From an uncultured Cohaesibacter sp. (GTDB lineage Bacteria; Pseudomonadota; Alphaproteobacteria; Rhizobiales; Cohaesibacteraceae): 64,000 bases of DNA. Location: contig NZ_OY781091.1 of assembly GCF_963676275.1 (NCBI RefSeq), positions 3,822,775 to 3,886,774 of the forward strand, written 5' to 3'. The notes under the pieces were generated by a model. It made no database searches. It worked only from the letters and a program-made list of their open reading frames with translations, and was not told the DNA's origin. Numbering within the stretch: the stretch's first letter is position 1; each line of letters starts with the position of its first letter. Shown here in pieces: positions 60,505 through 64,000 of the stretch. The translations under genes were made by a program, and so were the position numbers.

Positions 60505-61503
60505 TTACTTGCTCCTTGCCGCTTCAACAGCTTCAAGCAACCCTTCGGGAAGCTCGCCCGCTGCATTTCTCTCCTTGTAGAACTGGGCCATCTTCTCTAC
60601 CAGTGGAGCGGTATCGAATTGGAAATCGACCTTGACGTCCTTCTGCTTGGACAGATCGCTTTCGATGGTGTCGGCCGATTTCTTGAGCAGGTCACGGCTG
60701 AAAGCTGCTGCATCCTTGTGTGCTCGCAACAGCGCGTCCTTATTCTCATCGGACAGCTTGTCCCACGCCTTCTTGTTCATCATCCATGCAACGGCCTGCG
60801 GATATTCGTCGGTGCGAACGATATAGGGAGCCACTTCGTAAAAGCGCATGGACTGGATCTGCTCGACCGGAGCGGTTACGGATTCCACGATGCCGCGGTT
60901 GATACCATCATAGACTTCAGCCCATGGCAAAACGCGAACCTCGGCGCCCAGATAGCCCCAGGCATCGATGACCAGCTCGTTCTGATACTGGCGGATTTTC
61001 AGCCCGTTGATGTCGTCTGCACTATTAATCGGCTTGCTGGAGACCAGCGTGCGGAAGGAGCCGCGCGGCATATCGGGAATGCTTCCGAGCACGGAAATAC
61101 CGGCCTTGTCTTCAACGTCCTTCAGCCATGACTGGTAGAGATCCCCTTCAATGAAGCTGCTCCAGTGCGCGTAATCGTCAAACAGGAATGGCGCTGCCGC
61201 ATAGCGGATACCATCTTCCCAACGCGCCATGAAGGCCGAAGCGGAAGGCGCAAGCTGGATCAGTCCCTGACTGAGCTGCTCGGTAACAGAGTTGCTGCTG
61301 CCGATCTGCTCATTGGGATAGATTCGGATGGACATGTCGCCATTTGTATATTCATTCACCAGATCGGCGAATTTCTGATAGGTCTGTCCCTCGATGCTCT
61401 CGGGGGTCATCTGGGAACTTAAGCGCCAGGTTTCGGCGTTGGCATCGACTGCAAAAAGACTTAGAGCGGCCACGCAGAAGGCACGTACAGGCAGGGATGT
61501 CAT
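60505..61503 (-). CDS. TRAP transporter substrate-binding protein, DctP (third system)
   Basis: A 332-residue periplasmic binding protein with signal peptide MTSLPVRAFCVAALSLFAVDANA. It shows ETWRLSSQMTPESIEGQTYQ, the carboxylate-binding arginine region INGLKIRQYQNELVIDAWG, VLPWAEVYDGINRGIVESVTAPVEQI and a C-terminal helix pair. It is the first gene of its operon; its promoter is in the AT-rich spacer shared with the divergent M19-family gene. Ligand unknown; an acidic solute is expected from the family. Confidence 0.92.
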   Translation of the reverse strand: MTSLPVRAFCVAALSLFAVDANAETWRLSSQMTPESIEGQTYQKFADLVNEYTNGDMSIRIYPNEQIGSSNSVTEQLSQGLIQLAPSASAFMARWEDGIRYAAAPFLFDDYAHWSSFIEGDLYQSWLKDVEDKAGISVLGSIPDMPRGSFRTLVSSKPINSADDINGLKIRQYQNELVIDAWGYLGAEVRVLPWAEVYDGINRGIVESVTAPVEQIQSMRFYEVAPYIVRTDEYPQAVAWMMNKKAWDKLSDENKDALLRAHKDAAAFSRDLLKKSADTIESDLSKQKDVKVDFQFDTAPLVEKMAQFYKERNAAGELPEGLLEAVEAARSK

Positions 61504-61897
61504 ATCAAACTCCTCTTGGAACGGCTTGACATTATTGTCAGGGCATCAGGTGATTATTATATTTATTCAATATTTTGATGATAAAACATTCATTATGTCA
61601 ATAGAGAATGATAATTCCTTTGCGTCAAAAGTCTTAGAAATGCATTCTAGAATAACCATTTTGCGCAGTTATTCCATTCTACTCATCTTAATTTTATTAA
61701 ATAAATTCAATAGCTAAAAGCATATAGAAAGCACTCTCATTCTCCCAAATCAACAGAATGAGCAAAGATTCCCTATTGCCATTATTATTCAATATATGCA
61801 TCATTAGGATCAAATAATGCATTTATCAAATTGGCAAATTCGACGGTGTCTGGATAGCGCCCCCATTTTGCCGAGCACATATCTGGAGTTTTTTGAA
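61504..61897. other. AT-rich divergent promoter region
   Basis: About 390 bases, very AT-rich between 61550 and 61830, carry promoters for the TRAP operon (minus) and the M19/URO-D pair (plus). No regulator gene is adjacent. I see no clear palindrome longer than six bases and no RNA structure I recognise. Confidence 0.55.
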
Positions 61898-62899
61898 ATG
61901 ACAGAGGCCCAAGCCCTCCACGAAGAAGCCATCCTGATTGACGGTCTGAATATCTGCAATTGGGACCGAGAGATTTTCGAGGAATATCGAAAGGGTGGCG
62001 TAACTGCGGTTTCCTGCACGGCCGCAGTCTGGGAGAATTTCCGCGACGGCATGCTCGAAGTTTCAAAATGGCTGAACTGGTATGAGGAACACAGCGATAT
62101 CATCATGCCGGTACACAGCACGGCCGATATTCTGGAAGCCAAGAAGCAGAACAAGACGGGCATCATTCTCAACTGGCAGAACACCTCTCCCCTCGAAGAC
62201 CGTCTGCAATTCGTGCCTCTGTTCAAGAAACTGGGTGTCGGCGTCATGCAGCTGACCTACAACACCCAGAATTATGCCGGTTCGGGTTATCTCGAATCCA
62301 ACGATTCCGGCCTCAGCGACTGGGGCAAGGAGCTGATCGACGCCATGGGCGAATGGGGCGTTCTGTGTGATCTGTCCCACGTCGGCGACAAGACCTCCGC
62401 CGATGTCGTTGCCTATTCCAAGAAGCCGGTGGCCTTTACCCATGTGCTGCCGCGCGGCCTGCTCGACAAGCCACGCAACAAATCCGACGAGCTGATGCAG
62501 GCCGTTGCCGGAACCGGCGGCATTGTCGGTTTCTCGCTGTTTGCCCCGGGCATGAAGAATGGCAACGATTCGACCATCGACGATGTCGTGGAAGCCATTT
62601 GCTACATGGTCGACCTGCTCGGTGAAGATCACGTCACGGTCGGCACCGACTTCAGCCTCAAGCATCCCCGTCCGGGCCCCTTCCTTGAATGGTGCAACAT
62701 GGACAAGGGCGATGCCCGCTGGCTCACCCAGTTTGGCTCCAAGCCGGTCAACAAGCCCAAGGGCATTGAACGCATCAAGGAATTCCCCAACCTGACCGAA
62801 GCCCTGCTCAAGGTCGGCTTCTCCCACGAGCGGATCAAGAAGATCTATGGCGAGAACTGGCTCCGCGTGTTGCGTCAGGTCTGGGAAGGAGAAAAATAA
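61898..62899 (+). CDS. M19 (renal dipeptidase) family protein lacking first metal ligands
   Basis: A 333-residue TIM-barrel protein of the membrane-dipeptidase family. The second half is canonical: LCDLSHVGDKTSADVV, VAFTHVLPRGLLDKPRNKSDELMQAV, VTVGTDFSLKHP and NLTEALLKVGFSHERIKKIYGENWLRVL. The N-terminal motif that should read DGHND is DGLNICN, so the first zinc-binding His and Asp are gone, and the bridging glutamate region reads LNWQNTSPLED. A dinuclear peptidase centre is therefore unlikely. The ATG at 61898 has CTGGAG nine bases upstream; an ATG at 61817 is open but extends into non-homologous sequence. It is joined to the URO-D gene by a one-base overlap. Confidence 0.82.
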   Translation: MTEAQALHEEAILIDGLNICNWDREIFEEYRKGGVTAVSCTAAVWENFRDGMLEVSKWLNWYEEHSDIIMPVHSTADILEAKKQNKTGIILNWQNTSPLEDRLQFVPLFKKLGVGVMQLTYNTQNYAGSGYLESNDSGLSDWGKELIDAMGEWGVLCDLSHVGDKTSADVVAYSKKPVAFTHVLPRGLLDKPRNKSDELMQAVAGTGGIVGFSLFAPGMKNGNDSTIDDVVEAICYMVDLLGEDHVTVGTDFSLKHPRPGPFLEWCNMDKGDARWLTQFGSKPVNKPKGIERIKEFPNLTEALLKVGFSHERIKKIYGENWLRVLRQVWEGEK

Positions 62900-63918
62900 T
62901 GAACCGTATGGAACGACTTCAGGCTGTCGTCGAGGGCAAGCCGACAGATCGCGTACCGGTCTCTGCATGGGGCCACTGGTATCTGGAAGAACAGAAGGCG
63001 GAGAGCTTTGCCGACAAGATGCTGTCCTTCCGCGAGGAATATGACTGGGATCTGATCAAGGTTCATTCGCGGGCCAGCTATCATGTTGAACCCTTCGGTT
63101 TCAAGATCGATCCATCCAATGATCCTGCCATCGGCCATGGCCTGTTCCACAGCCCGGTCAGGACTGTAGAAGACTGGTACAAGCTGCGCCCGCAGCCACT
63201 TGAGAATGAAGCTTTCGACGAGCAGCTCAAGGTGCTTGAGCTGATCCGCGAGGGCATGCCCAAGGATTGCCCGCTGATCTTCACCGTCTTCACCCCGCTC
63301 GACATTGCCGACAAGATGCTCGACCGTCACGCCGATATCCTGTTCGATCATATCAGGGAAGCCCCCGAAGCGGTGGCCTATGGTCTTTCGGTCTTCTCCG
63401 AAACCCTCTCCCGTTTCGTTCGCAAGGTAACCGAAGTGGGCGTTGACGGTTTCTTCTTCTCGACCAAATGGGTCAATGGCTCCAAGCTCAGTGTCGCGCA
63501 ATATCGCGATCTCTGCCTTGCACCCGATCTCAACATGATGGCCGCCGCCAAGGGCCTGCCCTTCAACATCATGCATGTTTGCCAGAATGAGGTATTCCTC
63601 AATGGCTTCCATGACTATCCGGTGTCGATCATGCATTGGGATGACAATGGCAAGCACAATCCGAGCCTGCGCATGGGACGTCAGCTGACCGGTCATTGCG
63701 CAGGTGGTGGGGTGGCCTCCGCCACTCTTGCCCGCGGAACCGCTGATGAGGTGAGCCAAAAGGCCGTCAATGCCATCCTAGAAAATAACGGCACCGGCAT
63801 GATCCTCGCATCGGGTTGTTCCATTGCCACCGCAAAAACCCCCGCAGAAAATCTGAAAGCCTTGCGCGAGGCTCCGCAAAAAGCGGCTGAGTTGCTGGAA
63901 CAGGGAAAAGCAGCCTGA
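62899..63918 (+). CDS. URO-D-superfamily protein of MtaA-like methyltransferase type
   Basis: A 339-residue TIM-barrel protein of the uroporphyrinogen decarboxylase superfamily, starting MNRMERLQAVVEGKPTDRVPVSAWGHW. It carries His226-x-Cys228 (FNIMHVCQNE) and Cys307 (MILASGCSI), the H-x-C...C zinc signature of MtaA/MtbA/CmuA-type methylcobamide methyltransferases. Its length also equals the one I recall for MtaA. Thus a thiol or cofactor methyl-transfer role is more likely than heme synthesis. It overlaps the M19-family gene by one base and has AAGGAG upstream. No corrinoid protein or partner methyltransferase is in view. The methyl donor is unknown. Confidence 0.85.
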   Translation: MNRMERLQAVVEGKPTDRVPVSAWGHWYLEEQKAESFADKMLSFREEYDWDLIKVHSRASYHVEPFGFKIDPSNDPAIGHGLFHSPVRTVEDWYKLRPQPLENEAFDEQLKVLELIREGMPKDCPLIFTVFTPLDIADKMLDRHADILFDHIREAPEAVAYGLSVFSETLSRFVRKVTEVGVDGFFFSTKWVNGSKLSVAQYRDLCLAPDLNMMAAAKGLPFNIMHVCQNEVFLNGFHDYPVSIMHWDDNGKHNPSLRMGRQLTGHCAGGGVASATLARGTADEVSQKAVNAILENNGTGMILASGCSIATAKTPAENLKALREAPQKAAELLEQGKAA

Positions 63919-63942
63919 CCGTTCCGGCACCCCAATCGCAAA

Positions 63943-63980
63943 GAAGAGAGACCGGCCTCCCCTCTTTACGGCCTCTCTTC
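63943..63980 (+). terminator. Hairpin after the URO-D-family gene
   Basis: GAAGAGAGACCG (63943-63954) and CGGCCTCTCTTC (63969-63980) pair with one mismatch, 25 bases after the stop. The following ATTCTCT is only partly T-rich. Confidence 0.6.
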
Positions 63981-64000
63981 ATTCTCTGGCGACATTGAAA

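Noticed and set aside
62899-63918. Annotation as uroporphyrinogen decarboxylase HemE
   Set aside because: The zinc H-x-C...C signature, the operon partner and the lack of heme genes nearby point to the methyltransferase branch of the superfamily.

Overview
The window looks like a chromosomal segment of an alphaproteobacterium, probably a marine or host-associated Hyphomicrobiales-type heterotroph. I infer this from the many TRAP and ABC uptake systems, a DctB/DctD pair, a hydantoinase/carbamoylase set of Agrobacterium type and moderately high GC with AT-rich promoters. The genus is not determined. I see no tRNA, rRNA, CRISPR array, prophage or intact insertion sequence. Almost every gene belongs to a compact catabolic cassette made of a transporter, enzymes and a local regulator.

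Left part (1-11.2 kb). A C4-dicarboxylate-type TRAP system (dctQ partial, dctP) is preceded by a perfect sigma-54 promoter and an upstream inverted repeat. Its sensor kinase/NtrC-type regulator pair (dctB-dctD) lies just upstream. Next comes an isolated pair of bacterial-microcompartment genes: a PduT-type shell protein that keeps its Fe-S cysteine, and a PduS-type flavin/Fe-S reductase. No other microcompartment genes are in view. Two divergent c-di-GMP genes follow: a PAS-GGDEF cyclase with an intact active site, and a GAF-GGDEF-EAL protein with a broken GGDEF and an intact EAL.

Sugar section (11.7-37.9 kb). (a) An AlsBAC-like sugar ABC transporter with a 2-hydroxyacid dehydrogenase, a LacI regulator and a Gfo/Idh/MocA oxidoreductase. 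(b) An orphan sulfotransferase. (c) A LacI-controlled carbohydrate ABC operon with a cytoplasmic clan GH-J-like glycosidase. (d) A divergent amino-sugar locus. On the minus strand it has murQ, an ABC transporter and a MocA-type oxidoreductase. On the plus strand it has a GntR/UTRA regulator, a SIS-domain GlcN6P deaminase, nagA, a ROK kinase and cutC. Together these would take up an amino sugar, probably derived from peptidoglycan, and feed it to fructose-6-phosphate.

Hydantoin/ureide divergon (37.9-54.9 kb), the most interesting part. The minus strand carries a TRAP transporter, a diaminopropionate ammonia-lyase homologue, an L-carbamoylase-type M20 amidohydrolase, a D-carbamoylase-type nitrilase and a second, unassigned fold-type-II PLP enzyme. 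The plus strand carries two tandem RpiR regulators, a PotD/PotABC-type ABC transporter, a hydantoinase/dihydropyrimidinase and a cyclase-family amidohydrolase. I propose that it opens a cyclic ureide, removes carbamoyl groups from both stereo- or regio-isomers and ends with a 2,3-diaminopropionate-type ammonia-lyase.

Right part (55.2-64 kb). A lactonase, a uronate-dehydrogenase-like enzyme and a malate/lactate-type dehydrogenase form one minus-strand group. A complete TRAP operon follows. Divergent from it are an M19 dipeptidase homologue lacking its canonical first metal ligands and a URO-D-superfamily protein with the H-x-C...C zinc signature of MtaA-type methyltransferases.
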